DNA of 60,000 nucleotides from Symsagittifera roscoffensis (lineage: Eukaryota > Xenacoelomorpha > Acoela > Convolutidae), in the NCBI RefSeq assembly GCF_963678635.1, contig NC_087071.1:12229088-12289087 (forward strand). Direction: 5' to 3'. This document shows, piece by piece, positions 29,244-41,600 of this stretch. The position numbers and the translations under genes were made by a program. Position 1 is the stretch's first letter. Every line of letters begins with the position of its first letter. A model generated the notes under the pieces. It was given only the letters and a program-made list of their open reading frames with translations. It ran no database searches and was not told the DNA's origin.

Positions 29244-29859
29244 TAATTTTGTAATTCAACTTTCGCAATAACTATTTTGACCAAGTTTTCTTTCAAAAAA
29301 GTGAAAACGCTTTTAATTAGTACTTATGTTAGTATACGTTTGACTATCGCCATGCTAATCACAAATACAAGCGAAGCAAAGCAGATTTTATAGCAGATTA
29401 CATGTGCTACAAAAACTATCATGATGATCCAAAGAAAAAAAATGATTTTTCATAACTGCTCAAAATTCCCTAGTTGAAAGTTTTAACGTGATATCAGGTT
29501 TCGCGTCAATTAAGAAAGCATTTGAAGGCTCTTTCGACAGGGTTTGACGGATGTGCAAAGCGTAGGAACAAAAACTGACATGAATAGTTGCCTAAAGTTT
29601 TTCCAGAAAAAATCACCAACTCCATATGTGAGTGAATCAACCATCAACCCGCCCAAAGAATTGGTTCAAAAACCTCGCAAAGCGTTATTGACCGCATTAA
29701 ATTGCAATTAAACTTGAGCTACATTTGTGACCAAATTTGCAATGCAAATAAACTCCTACCTTAATACATGAGAGCTAAGACACGCAAATTGCACATGAAG
29801 TAATGAAATTTCGTGCTTCATAAAACGACCTTCAAGCTTTACCAAATCCGAAACTCATT
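29244..29859. other. Intergenic
   Basis: 616 bp of AT-rich sequence. Nothing recognisable. Confidence 0.6.
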
Positions 29860-31374
29860 ATGGCTGCGGTAGGCAATTTAAAGTATATCAGCAACCGAAT
29901 AAAAGTATTCAAACGACCCCAATCAAATTTTTATCCGCCAATTTCTAATGAAAACTCGCCTCCAAAATTACCTCCAGGGCCATTTCCAAGAGCTACATCT
30001 TCAAAGATTTCAAAATCAAAATTCGAGGAGTTGTTAAAAACGAAACAAGATGTTCTTAATCGTTCTATAAGGCCTTACTACCGAAACCCAATTATGGTTT
30101 CGTCAGCTAGCATGCAATGGATATTTGACCAAAACCAGAAACGATACCTAGACTTTTTTGCTGGAATTGTCACGGTTTCAGTAGGCCATTGTCATCCCCG
30201 ACTCGTCAAAGTTCTTCATGACCAGGCTCAGACATTGTGGCATACAACTTCAATTTAAGTTCACCCTCAAACCGTGAGTTACGCCCAAAAATTGGTGTCT
30301 AAATTTCCAGATCCACTCAAGGTTGTTTACTTTGTGAATTCGGGAGCTGAAGCAATCGATATGGCGCTACTTTTGGCTCGCCTACACACTGGAAATAATG
30401 ATATTCTGGCACTTAGAAATGGTTACAGCGGACGCAGTTTTGGCGCTATGGGAACAAGCGCAGTTCCAAAATGGAATTTCAACACTCCCACTAGACACGG
30501 AATTATTCAAGTTGGAATGCAAGTCGACCCTTACAGAGGTCATTTCGGTGGGTCTAACTGTCGTGACAGCTTGTCTCAAGTAATTAATCGACCTTGCAAT
30601 TGCCTATCAGGATACTGTGAAGCTTCTGACAAATATGTGCAAGAAGTTCAGGAAACTATAAATTACACGACCAGTGGCAATGTTGCTGGATTTATCAATG
30701 AAGGAATTTTAGGAGTGGGCGGCGTTGTCCAGTTTCCCAAGCATTTCGTCAGGCAAACCTATGATCTGATTCGAAATCATGGGGGTGTGTGTATTGCCGA
30801 TGAAGTTCAGACTGCGTTTGGTAGACTTGGATCTCACTACTGGGCATTTGAAAGTCACAGAGTCGTTCCCGATATAGTCGTCATGGCTAAAGGCATCGGC
30901 AACGGGATTCCTCTAGCTGCGCTTGTGACGACTCCGGAAATTGCAAGGAATTTGACAAAAGCACTTTATTTTAACACGTACGGTGGGAACCCAATTTCAA
31001 CTGCAGTTGGAGAAGAGGTATTGAATATTATCGACGACGAAGGAATGCAAGAAAAATCGAGAACATTGGGCGAAAAACTAATCAAGGGTCTAAAAACTAT
31101 ACAGCATGAGTTTGAGATAATTGGTGACGTTAGAGGCAAAGGTCTAATGATCGGTGTAGAGCTAGTAGAAAATAAGCAAACAAAGCAACCCCTCAATCAA
31201 GACAAATTCCTCAAAATTTTCGAAGATATAAAAGATATGGGATTACTGGTCGGAAAAGGCGGAGCATATGGGAATGTTTTTAGGCTAAAGCCTCCAATGT
31301 GCATTGAAGAAAACGACGTGGATTTCGCTCTGGAGGTATTCAGATTTGTGGTGAAAGAAAATTCGAAAATGTGA
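29860..31374 (+). pseudogene. AGXT2: AGXT2-like class III aminotransferase, intronless, one premature stop
   Basis: The family makes mitochondrial PLP enzymes using alanine or beta-aminoisobutyrate with glyoxylate. All 504 codons are in one frame except TAA at 30256-30258 (codon 133), between HTTSI and VHPQTVSYAQ, where relatives have a sense codon. Recognisable blocks are YLDFFAGIVTVSVGHCHPRL, YFVNSGAEAIDMALLLARLH, GGVCIADEVQTAFGRLGSHY, the PLP Lys in VVMAKGIGNG (AAA 30889), NTYGGNP and IGDVRGKGLMIGVEL. Two usually conserved spots are altered: the YHG motif reads YSG (30424-30432), and EPIQG reads EGILG (30700-30714). Absence of introns, where animal genes usually have many, together with the stop and motif loss, points to a retrocopy that has lost function. 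A sequencing error at the stop would still leave the altered motifs. Confidence 0.85.
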
Positions 31375-31538
31375 TGTAGCGATAGAAAATAAGCTTTGCA
31401 ATTGTCAAAATTAGTACCCATTTAAAGCCAAAATGCTTAAATCAGCAAATGTTCCCACTACATTACCGACTGAAGATAAGATGATGACTGCATACTAGGA
31501 CCATGAAATTAGATTTAGATGTAAGATAAGACAATTTA

Positions 31539-31544
31539 TTCAAT
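31539..31544 (+). terminator. Candidate polyadenylation signal after AGXT2 copy
   Basis: AATAAA within TTCAATAAATGAATCG, 165 bases after the stop. No poly(A) remnant of a retrocopy is obvious after it. Confidence 0.35.
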
Positions 31545-31689
31545 AAATGAATCGAAAAAGGCATTATGCTAAAAATGTTATTCACAATTAGTAAATGACT
31601 TAGGCAGCAGCTACCATTTTTTCAACGACTGAAAGGTCTCTAGTACAAAGAAGCGAAGCTTAGCTCCGAACCACTTGCAATACAAAACA

Positions 31690-32160
31690 AGGATAGCCGG
31701 TTACTGTGCAAGTAGAACAGAATGTTCCGACCTGTCATCAAAAAGTACATTTTCAAATTGGTGTAGTTTTTTGGCGTGGTTTGATAGAGGAATCTGAGCG
31801 AAAGAGCAGAGATGAGGCACTTTGGTCAGTCATTGTAAAATATACAAATTGGAAAACAATTGAGGACAAACAAGAAAAACAAAAAAAAAACTAAAATAAA
31901 CTTTTTTTTTCAAATCTTTTTCCCCAAATTCCTAAGATGAAGATAAAATCTCCAAAACTAAAATCAATTGAGAAAAATTAAATTTTCAAGGCTCAAATAA
32001 GGCATAAATAAGCTAATGTAAAACTGCTTACTCGCTCGGAATAAGACGGAAAATAAAAATTTCAAACTTCTTTTTCTCGACACTGGGAAAACTTTTTAGA
32101 AGTTTTTGATGATATATTACTTTACCCAGTCCGATGTTTATTTGTGGTACCCTACTTTGC
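31690..32160 (+). repeat. Repeat A, copy 5
   Basis: Hairpin GGATAGCCGGTTACTGTGCA, then AGTAGAACAGAATGTTCCGACC (31690-31732), later 'tttctcgacactgggaaaac' (32073) and 'gatgatatattactttaccc' (32108). The stem is weakened by GCACAG changing to GAACAG. Confidence 0.6.
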
Positions 32161-32181
32161 GCGGAATATGAATCAGAAAAA

Positions 32182-32239
32182 GAAACTCGCCTCCAAAAAT
32201 ACCTCCAGGACCATTTCCAACAGCAACATCTTCAAAACT
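32182..32239 (+). pseudogene. AGXT2: Second, tiny AGXT2 5' fragment
   Basis: About 58 bp match 29951-30009 (the codons for NSPPKLPPGPFPRATSSK) with roughly five mismatches. Nothing of the gene follows. It starts immediately after repeat A copy 5. Confidence 0.75.
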
Positions 32240-34021
32240 TGATTTACGTTAAAATTGTAAATTTGTAACAGTCGCGTACTTAAGGCACATTTGAGGTTTA
32301 AGAAAAATAGGCCCTATAACCATTAGCTTAAGAGTCAGGGACACTATCTCTTGTTTTTTCTTCTACTTAAAGCCGTCGGAGCCAATTCGGTTCACTTGCG
32401 ACATGAGACTAATGTGACATTCGACCAGAATGTGAAAAATGCAATCTCTGCAGAATTCGGAATTTTAGCAGTAAGCCTTCCGGATTGGTGGTTTTTAAGA
32501 ACTAAGGGCGTTATTGGAACGTTTAGCCAAACGGTGAAGGCTGGAATATTCTAGTATTTTAAAATTTCAAAAATTCGAATGATGACGTCACATTTCTGAG
32601 AAATGCTGAAACGGCCATTTTAACAAGAAACGAGAGAAAAAACATAACAACATTAGTTGCGCTGACGAGAACAACTTTATCGAAATTGAAGAAGTCGAAA
32701 TTGAAGAAAAACAGCAGCAGATTGCAGAGAACGTTCCGAGTTGCAACTATTGTGCTGCTACAATAGTTGCAAGGCCGTTGCGAACAACGGTGAAGGGTAA
32801 GAAACCAGCCTTCCGTGTTGTCGTGAAATCGAACTTAAGGAGCTTGATTCACCGGATTCAAGAATCCGGAAGGGTCTCGGGACGGAAAACTTTTATTGAC
32901 TCATATGAACTTTTAGCATCCTGTCATGTCCTGACTTGAATTTAATTGATATTTGGATTAGTTTTGACAAGGATGAGGTGCTAAGAGTTGGGGGGGGGAA
33001 AGGGTTGATCCATCTTCGATGGAGATGATGATTTTTATCTACTGAACAAAAACAATGGTAATATAATAAGTAGTAGCCCTGTTTTTAGGAGTGACCTCGT
33101 GGTCTGGGGATACTGAGACCCAGCCATGAACTCACTATTTTTGCATGTAATTCAGTTAATTTGAGCGTTCTGGTCGAAGCCGGAGAACAGTAACGTTTTT
33201 GTCGACCCGATGTTAGAAAAGACCACCGAAAAGTACTGGCTTGGTAGAGACGGTGAAAAACATGCAAAGCTCTGTTTAGACGCTAGCCAGTCGTCTTAAG
33301 ACTTAGTTTTGTTATCCGTCGATATGTATCTTCCGGGCGAATGTTACATAAAACCCGCGTTACAACCCGCGTTACAACCCCTCGACCGGAAGGTAGAGTG
33401 GCAAGCTGACCGACGTGTTCCACGCTCAACAGGGACATCAAGGGCAGCATCTGCAACGACTGTTGGGTATCTTTGAAGCAATTTTAGTATCGTTCGGGTA
33501 CTATTTCATTAAAACTTAAGTGGTGGGGGGCACGATTGGCGCGGTCCGATTGTATCCTCCATCGATTACAAATTTCCGAGTTAAGGGTCTTAATTCGGGT
33601 ATTTTGGTGCAAAGGAGGGTATAGTAAGATTCATTAACGACTATTAATAGATCATTATCCTTATTATATATTACTTATCTCCTATTTAGACCCAAGAAAC
33701 AGCCATTTTTGTCGAAAATTACCAATTTTCGACCAAAACTGCAGACCCCCAAATTTCCGGATATCCGAGCTTTTCCGATAGGCAAAAAGCTTTTATACAG
33801 AGAGTAGCTACGTAGTTCGATCCCCTTCACTAAAGAAACCGCGTGAGCAAAGACTCAGTAGAAGTTAGAAAAACGGAAATTTTTTGATCAAAATTTTGAT
33901 AATTTTCTGTATTTTGTCAATCTGTTTTGGGGATCGAGTTTTTGAGTTTTTAGAGTACGAGCAATAAAATTTTTTGCATTAGGAGCGTGCTAGCATAATG
34001 TGCTCGGTTACTAGAGAAAAT
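32240..34021. other. No recognisable gene; end of left contig
   Basis: This stretch has a run of nine G (32991-32999), a perfect stem-loop (32741-32772), a 12-bp duplication AACCCGCGTTAC (33352-33375), and a locally GC-richer section at 33080-33480. It does not match the right arm. Short ORFs look random. Confidence 0.55.
32741..32772. other. 13-bp perfect inverted repeat with 6-nt loop
   Basis: TTGCAACTATTGT, then GCTGCT, then ACAATAGTTGCAA. It has no known role. Confidence 0.8.
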
Positions 34022-34221
34022 NNNNNNNNNNNNNNNNNNNNNNNNNNNNNNNNNNNNNNNNNNNNNNNNNNNNNNNNNNNNNNNNNNNNNNNNNNNNNNN
34101 NNNNNNNNNNNNNNNNNNNNNNNNNNNNNNNNNNNNNNNNNNNNNNNNNNNNNNNNNNNNNNNNNNNNNNNNNNNNNNNNNNNNNNNNNNNNNNNNNNNN
34201 NNNNNNNNNNNNNNNNNNNNN
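34022..34221. other. Assembly gap (200 N)
   Basis: Exactly 200 N, a scaffolder's placeholder. The true distance and orientation between the flanking contigs are not shown by sequence. Confidence 1.
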
Positions 34222-34540
34222 TGATACATTAAAAACTGGCTTTTTAAAACCAGAAATAAAAATGGAAGTACTTGGAATACATTGTTCATACTTTGATTGC
34301 TGGTATCTGACATCATTTCTCACGGTTGATGTACAAATTATGGTCAAGCTCTACAAGTTATTAGATCCAAAATAGGCTTTATATCAGCAAGCTTGCGAGC
34401 ATTGTGTTATGTTACGAGGTCCGCTTTTACCCAATCCAACTCGTATAAAATAGTGTTCATTTTAGAAACACTGTGCTGCATAGTATTCGCAGTTTAATAA
34501 CAGTAGTCTTTTCTACTTCTTGTGAGTGGCTATTCTTAGC

Positions 34541-34615
34541 GCTTTCAATGGTCACTGACTCAGTTGTGTAAGGCAGTCGTCTTGGTTGTTCGAGGCCGTA
34601 GATTCGATTCCCGTA
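34541..34615 (+). repeat. tRNA-like SINE head
   Basis: A box TGACTCAGTTGTG, B box AGATTCGATTCCC, partner of 22505-22590. Confidence 0.45.
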
Positions 34616-34869
34616 AAGCGTATCATTAATGTTTTCAATTTGTTGCGTTTTTTCTAATTGTTTGAATTAGATTTTCTTCCTGCGTTTAAATAAGACTTTT
34701 CAAAAAGTAAAAACCTTGATTTGTGTTTTCTTTCTCTTAAAGTGTGGAAGATCCTCAGATCTTCTGGTAACGTCCACAACGTTGTTTTTACAAAAACTTA
34801 TCGGTCAAGGTGTCAAAAACAGTATTTTAGCAGAACACAATTTTCAAAGGTAACAAAACTGCTCGTGTA

Positions 34870-34985
34870 GAGAAGGCAGATGACAATATGACCCCTCCAA
34901 CCGTGCTCGAAGTAGGAATTGAACGCACGACCTTCGTGTTGAGAGACGCTTGCCTTGCCCCAATCGGCCAAGGCTGCTTCGATAG
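34870..34985 (-). repeat. tRNA-derived SINE (family S2)
   Basis: Partner of 22130-22250. The B box is damaged here (GTTCAAATCC to GTTCAATTCC). Confidence 0.6.
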
Positions 34986-35329
34986 TCTTTTAAATGGCCT
35001 CAAACAGTTTTGATTGAATGTAAACCATTTTTTGAGCCCCCAACAGCCAATATAAAATAGTTAAGTGTTAAAGTTTGAGTCCTACCTGGAATCAATACAA
35101 CCGATCAGCTTGCCTCAATGCAATGCTGAGCAATTTTGAGTGCAAGATAGTTTGCCGCGCCCAAATATTTGACGTTTGCTTTCAGAAACAATGTAAATCT
35201 TCAAAGCGCGCATTCAAAAGCAGGAGTTTCTAAGTTTTTCAGATTTTTACCTCATCGATTTCAAGATTGTCCGAGAAAAACCTAGTTACAGGACAAGATG
35301 ATGATTTAGGACGATAAGAAAGACCAGGG

Positions 35330-36050
35330 GCGTTAGATGGTAAATCGGCTGGAAGAGTTAATAGACATCTCAGCGGTGATTTTTTTCGGAATGCTGTTTT
35401 TACAGCACGGCAGTTTGGAGCGACAGTTCCTGTTATTAAAACAGTTTTGCGTCGCGTAGGTTTTCGTTGCAGAAGACCGTTTCGATGGCCAATTCTTCTG
35501 CAGAAACATTACCAGAGATGTCTTGCTTGGGCTTAGAGGCCTGCTGGAGGTATCGTGATAGAAAAAAAACACTCGTTATTGACGAATTTCGCTTCTCACT
35601 GAACTCAGACGACAGGCGATGTCGTATTTACAGACAGAAAACTTGCCGACTTATGTTTTAAAATATTCGTCAGTTCGATAGAACAGCCAGCAAAGTTTAA
35701 TTATATGGTGTAGAATCTCAGAATCTACCGACCGTATTGCGCATAGTGAGCAGTATATTGCGACAAAGCATTAAGGGTTTAATTACTAACTTTTTTGCTT
35801 GTTACGTAAATAGTTATGGGCGTTTCAGCAAGATACTGCCCCCTACCATTCAGCCCGATTGACTTCGCTTTTTCTAGTGAGGACTAAGAGTTCCAGTGTT
35901 GTCATGGCCATCTTTTAGCCTCGAGCTAAATCCTATTGAGCATGCGAGGGATGTTATGAAAGGATAAGTTTGGCAAGGTCGTTTTCAAATCTTGGTGTAA
36001 TTGGCACGAAGAATTGTTAAAGCCTGGAACACTTTAACCCTTGAAGTTAG
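35330..36050 (+). pseudogene. Decayed Tc1/mariner transposase
   Basis: The helix-turn-helix (VLRRVGFRCRRPFRW) is followed by VIDEFRFSLNSDDRRCRIYR, then QQDTAPYHSA, then LELNPIEHARDVM, the expected order of Tc1-type catalytic regions. Stops and frame changes separate them. Confidence 0.8.
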
Positions 36051-36270
36051 AAATAACTTGATCAAATTTATGCTGATAAGAGGGAGGCCATACTGGCTTT
36101 TAATTGATTTCTGTTTTGGTTTCGTTTTGACACCCATTTTAAACTTACTGTTTCGATTCTAAATTTCACCAACTTTATTAGTTGCGTACTTTTTTCTTCG
36201 GTATAAGATATTTCAGAACACGAAGTAAGGAAAAACTAAATCAAGTAATTACGAAAGACGCACAAAGATA

Positions 36271-36310
36271 GATAGTTGCTGTGCAAGAAGCACAGAATGT
36301 TGCAACCACC
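36271..36310 (+). repeat. Repeat A hairpin, solo copy
   Basis: GTTGCTGTGCAAGAAGCACA, then GAATGTTGCAACC; partner of 20791-20830. Confidence 0.6.
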
Positions 36311-37206
36311 TTGATGCAAGAGAAGAAATTCTTTAATGACGTTATTTTACTTTGTTAACAAGAATAAACAAAGTTTTTTGAAAAAATTTCCTGTGTTTTT
36401 TTAAATATGCGATTGATTGTGTGTTTCATTGTAAGTTCAGTTGATTTCCTCTGTTCAAAGGAAAACAAATTCCACTAGCGAACAGCAAAAGTGTAAAGTT
36501 CACAATAAAACATGAGCGACTTCTAGTTTCGAAAGTCGAATTAATTTTTAGATTTTTAAGCGGAAAAAAATGTTTACTGATCCAAGTTTTCTCAAACTGA
36601 GTTAGTTTTCTCGAAAAACTGTCAATCGCAAATTTTTCAAGAAATTCAAAAAGCTTCAAGGCCTTTTTTTTTCTTCGAAGTCGGAAAGTTAAGATTTTTT
36701 AAGAAGTAAAAATCAAATCATTATATATTGTCTGTTTACTTGCGTTCATTGACTCTTTTTCAACTTTCTGTTGGCTATGTTTTTTTAGAATGCGAGTTGC
36801 GACTATTAAGTTTTCATATGATCTATTTTATCTTTCTCTTTACGAACTTACCTTTGTTGTCAAAACTGCCTGGAAATAATTAAAACACGGGCTCTTGCCT
36901 AGAGTTCCTTCCCTCTTTCGAGAGTCGTCGGAACAAGGTTCTTGAAAGACCGAATGAGGTAAATAAAAATGTAAATAGGGTAATTTTGAGAAACCTAATC
37001 AGTTTTTTTAAAAAAAGATTAAGATTTAACTTAATGGCCAAAAAATCTCGTAATAATTCGACTGATTTTTATATTTTAACTTAATTGATAATTTAGATTA
37101 AAGGACAAAAAAATCTGAGATAATTCAATGTTCAATAAAAAATGATTCCACAATGTTCCAATAAAAAATTATCTTAATCTCTCATTACGTCAAAATAGAA
37201 TTGTAC

Positions 37207-37333
37207 TTATGAATGCCGGTTCTTCTAGATCAATCTTCCATAAAACTCTTCCATAGGGAGCTGGAGTGGTCGTCTCATCTTTGTAGTGATAATCTTGAAA
37301 TTCAGGAATCGGAGGTGCATCCGGTTTTGGCAT
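37207..37333 (-). CDS. Nested membrane protein gene, exon 1 (right copy)
   Basis: 127 bp, ATG at 37333, donor GTACAA after 37207. The protein is identical to the left exon 1, with one silent change (GAC/GAT). Just outside the exon the sequences differ (CCACAGAGGAAG against CCACTGAGGTAG). Exon 2 would lie beyond the contig end at 34222 and is not in the window on this side. Confidence 0.7.
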
Positions 37334-37850
37334 TGCTACCTCAGTGGACAAAATTCCGAATTTTCAGTGCAAATACTTGTTACGAAACGTTGGTTACTAA
37401 ATTATTCGTTTCGGAATCAGGAATTCCAAAAAAGCATCAGCCTGTTGCGTGGAGTTTCCAAATTTTTGGCAATTTTTCAGTTTTTTTCTGTGAAATGTCG
37501 ATTCTTGGGATTATTGAAACTGGTGTTTATGATAAAGAATTTTAAGTTCAATGAATTTTGTCCACTTTTGAAGTTAATCGCTTTGATAAAGTTGATGCTG
37601 CAAATCGTCTTTATGCTGAAAAGTCGGATTTTGATCACGCGAAAAGATAGTGTTTAGTGCTTCACGGGGCTGAAACCATTCCGATTTTCAGAAGATTTTT
37701 TTGTATCAAATTGCACTGAAAGCAAAGGGACATCAATTTTTGGAAGGTTTTTTTTCTGTTCGAAATTGATATACAACACTTTAAAGCATAAATGAAATTT
37801 CACCAGAGACTTGTCAGTAGTTTTTGCTATAAATCATTCTTTTGTTTTAG
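37334..37850 (+). other. TRIP11: TRIP11 right intron 2, 3' end
   Basis: 517 bp of AT-rich intron ending in TTTTGTTTTAG. Short ORFs here are not conserved between the arms. Confidence 0.7.
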
Positions 37851-38662
37851 ACAATTCGATATCAAAAACTAGCCACCCAAAACGAACAACGAGCAAATTC
37901 ATACGAAAAAGAGTTGGACCGAATTTCGAACCAACATATCGAAGCAATACAAGAAAAAGATTTCGCGATCAAAAAACTACAAAAACAACTCGAAGAATTC
38001 AAATCGAATCTAAACAGTGGAAATAACGACTCAGTTATAAGTAATATTAATACTAGTTCTACGTGGAGTAATTTCGACTGGCAAGCAGATACCTCCGATA
38101 TTACAGTAACTTCCGAGCAAGCAGTTTTTGAAACACCGGATTTATTAGTGCCTGAAACTGCGGATGGTACAAGTTTTAAATTGGAAAAACTACAACAAGA
38201 AAATGAAAACTTGAGACTCGAACTTGAAGAACTAGAAACTTTTCAAACTGAAAAATTTGAAGCTTTAGAAACCTCTCATAAAGAAAAGATACAAAGTCTA
38301 GAAAAGTTCTACAAGTCGAAACTAGAGTGCGTAAAAGCCGAAAATTTAGCATATCAAAATTCAGTATCAAAAAGTTCGGATGAATTTTCTCAGCAAACTG
38401 AAAGTTTAGTTCAAGCTGAAAACTTTTCTCAAACGGCTGAAAAGCGTGAAGAAAATGCTGAAGTGCAAACAACAGATATTCAAGAAGCCGAAAACGAACC
38501 CAACCAATCAGAATTTGCCATTCCAAATGATTTCGACCCTGCAACTCATTCGTCGCTTGAACACTATTCGTGCACTGTCATCCAAGAACGAATGCCGGCT
38601 TTAGCTCGTGCATTGAATGAAGTAATCCTGGAGAATCATGACTTGAAGCAGGCCATGAACAA
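37851..38662 (+). CDS. TRIP11: TRIP11 right copy, exon 3
   Basis: 812 bp, phase 0 in, phase 2 out. Coiled coil ([20 protein letters not shown]), then a segment [20 protein letters not shown]. Confidence 0.9.
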
Positions 38663-41600
38663 GTGAGTATAATTATTCCGACCACGAAGTGGAAAGCACT
38701 TTGTTTTGGATGTGAATTACTTTTTGTTTTTAATTTAAAATAAGGTGCAACAAATCGTGATCTGATTGTTATGAAAAATGTTTCCAAAAATTTTCCGAGT
38801 GTCAAGAAAAACCGGTCTAGAAATTATGCTTCGTAGTCCAATTTAGAACAAGCAGAAGTTTGATCAACTGGGATAAAAACTAAGTTATTGGTGAAAAGCT
38901 CGTTTTGAAACTGTCAGCGCTTCCTCGGCAGCTCAAATTCAAAAACTGTAGAAAGATCTTTTTTTTTATTTCTGTCTTTCGAAAAACCTATTGCCAGAAG
39001 TTGCAATTCCTAAAGAGTTAATAAATGATTGATTTAGGTTTTTTTTCACTTTGCAATTTGACTTAACGCGTTCAAAATGCGCTATCAATAACCAAACTAA
39101 AGCGGATATGTTGTAACGAATACTCTGGATTGTTTTCATGAAGGGATCTAAATTTTGGAAAATCAGCGGATTAACAAATGCTTTTTACAGGCATTTCTTG
39201 AATCTCTTAAAAGCTTTAAAATAATGATTTTGTTCTTTTTTGGAGCTCGTTTGACTCTTTTATTATCTGTTGACGAAAATCATTGAACTTTGGGTGTGGA
39301 AAAAATTTGGGTGATTTATTACAATAGGTGGTAGATTAAAGTTAAATAGCTGAATCGCTTGTTGCTATACTTCAAAGACTATTTGTAATTTATTTTAGAG
39401 CCAAATTAGAGTGTGAAGTTTGAATTTTTGAAAAAGAGAAATCATCTAGCAGTGTAATGTATTAACCAAAACTATCTAAGTAGCTTGTACAATTGATTGA
39501 AAATTAATTGAATATTTTTTGCCTTATAGGTCTCATATTTAATATGTGCGCTACTCGAATAGTTCTCAAAATTGCCATCTATTGTAACACACCAAAACTT
39601 GTTTAAAACTTCGTTTATTTGGTTCAAAATTTTCGGTTAGCATGAATCAGGCATTAATCATGAATTTAAATTAGTTTTTAATTCTACTGTAACAAAGATT
39701 TGACGGGGGTTTTCAATTTATACGTCTTTTTTCTCAGTTTCACTTGTTAAGATGAGGTAGTTAATTTTAAGTTCCTTACTTTCTCTGCGCAGTGAAACTA
39801 TGTGAACAACTGTTTTAAATTTTTTTGAAAAAGTAGTAGTTTTCGAAATGTCATTACTTTGATCTGAAAAAAAAATTGTTGTTGTTCCGACCACGGAAAG
39901 TGGGGAGGAACTTTGTATTCGGGTGTGTTAGTTTTTTTCTGTTTTGTTTTCCATTTCGCAAATAATCATCAGAATAGGTCGAGTGATACATCGTATTAAA
40001 GACCTTTTAGTCGTGAATCGAACGACATCAAAAAGTTTTCAAAAAGTTGCTTCAATGTTTTACAATTTTTGAGTTTTCGTCCGATTTCGAGCGAGTTAAG
40101 CGATCGAGTAACGTTCGTTAGATATGAAATTGGGCCATTTAGCCTTAAAAACTTAAATTTACTGAAAGGAAAATTAGTAAGTAGTTAAATTAGAAAATGC
40201 GAATGTGGTCGGAACATTCTGTGCTACTTGTGCAGCAACCGGATATACTTGTTTCTTTATATATTCAAATCAGGGTTGCATAAAAATCTGATGTATATTC
40301 TCGATTGATTTAAATCCGATTTTTATTATTTTACCTTGATTTTTTCGATTTTTATTGGAAGCGTTTTTGTTTTAAGAATCAATTAATTTACGCACAATTA
40401 CTGATTCAACATCCAAAAGAAGAACAAAAGTTTCTGAGACTGGAATTGATAAATCCGAAAGTGCTGAAAATTTTTTTCATTTAAAAGTATGCTATGAAGA
40501 GCGAAGTACATAACGAATGTAAATACTGCAAGCTGGGTTATATGTTTACCGCGGCACTTGGCAGGATAACACAAGGCTTGATTTTTTTAAATCTTACGAT
40601 TAAAATCCGATTTAAATCATTGATTTAAATCAAGTTGATTTTAATCATGCAACCCTGATTCAAATCTTCGTTGAGGTTGTAATTTAGTTATTAGTTGAAG
40701 TAGTAATGATATGAACAGCTTTTACCCGTTTGCCTACTGGAATTCAAGTAAAACAATAAATATGTTTAGTGCCCCCTCCGTATCCATGGCAGATGATTCC
40801 GACCTCCAAAAACACGACCACCATCAGAACAGCTGTGGAAGTAGTGCGAGGAGTGAGGGCGGGAGTACGATTGATTCGACTAGTAGTTGGCATCTGATAG
40901 CTTCCCAGGGCAAACCGACAACTGTGGTGACGACCCCTTCATCGCCTATTAGTAAGTTAACCTTTGTTCGAATCAAGTGAAAATGGTTTTTCGCGTTTGT
41001 AAAAAAGAGATGGTAGCTGTCCAAATTGTTGGTCTTTGTTCTGAAAGTGACTAGACCCATGTAAACATTCTCTCCCATCACCCCACCCCACACACGTCGA
41101 CAAGTGAACCCCCCAGCCGAAAAAAGACGAATTGAGCATTAAACAGTTTATTCGATAACAATGCAAAAAATTCCAATGACAGCCGATCATTTTTATCACA
41201 GTACTTTTTTATTCTATCAAAAATGGGCTGATAACAATCCAAGTTGTTCCGACTTTCGAAGAAAGTCTCAGAATATTTGTGCTCAGAGTATTTTTTTTTT
41301 CTACAGACCAATTTCGACCTTTTAGTTGGCATTTCTCGTAAAGTTATGGGGGTTAAAAGATAGCCAATTTGGGACAATCACCACTCGATATATTACGCGC
41401 TATTACCTTGAGACTACAAAGGCCAGGGGTTTGAATCCACCCGAGACCCAGTTTTTTTCAAACTTCTTCGTATTATCATCCGTCTGTTTGTTTTTTGTCG
41501 GCTCAGCTGCCGTAGAACGGACTCTTCTCGTAGTTTCAATTTTCTTCTAGCTTTCTGACTGCCATTTCCAAAGCCCCATTTTTGTTGCGGAAATTTCGTT

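Larger units (their letters stand above)
34222..37206. other. TRIP11: TRIP11 right intron 2 (partial): SINEs, Tc1 remnant, repeats
   Basis: It matches 19954-22898 in reverse. It holds a SINE head (34541-34615), an S2 SINE (34870-34985), a Tc1-like remnant (35330-36050), a repeat A hairpin (36271-36310) and a repeat B fragment (36440-36780). Confidence 0.8.
38663..40769 (+). other. TRIP11: TRIP11 right intron 3
   Basis: 2.1 kb. It holds repeat A (39884-40242, minus) and an intact hAT MITE (40271-40657). The left version is 9.56 kb because of the Pao/BEL insertion. Confidence 0.85.

Noticed and set aside
12414-30258. Possible recoding of TAA as a sense codon (all disruptive stops noted in the Pao element at 12414, 14268 and 14566 and in the AGXT2 copy at 30256 are TAA)
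   Set aside because: The residues expected at these sites differ (Lys-like, Arg-like, and an aromatic or other residue), the element also has frameshifts, and genuine genes here end in TAA. An AT-rich genome explains the bias.
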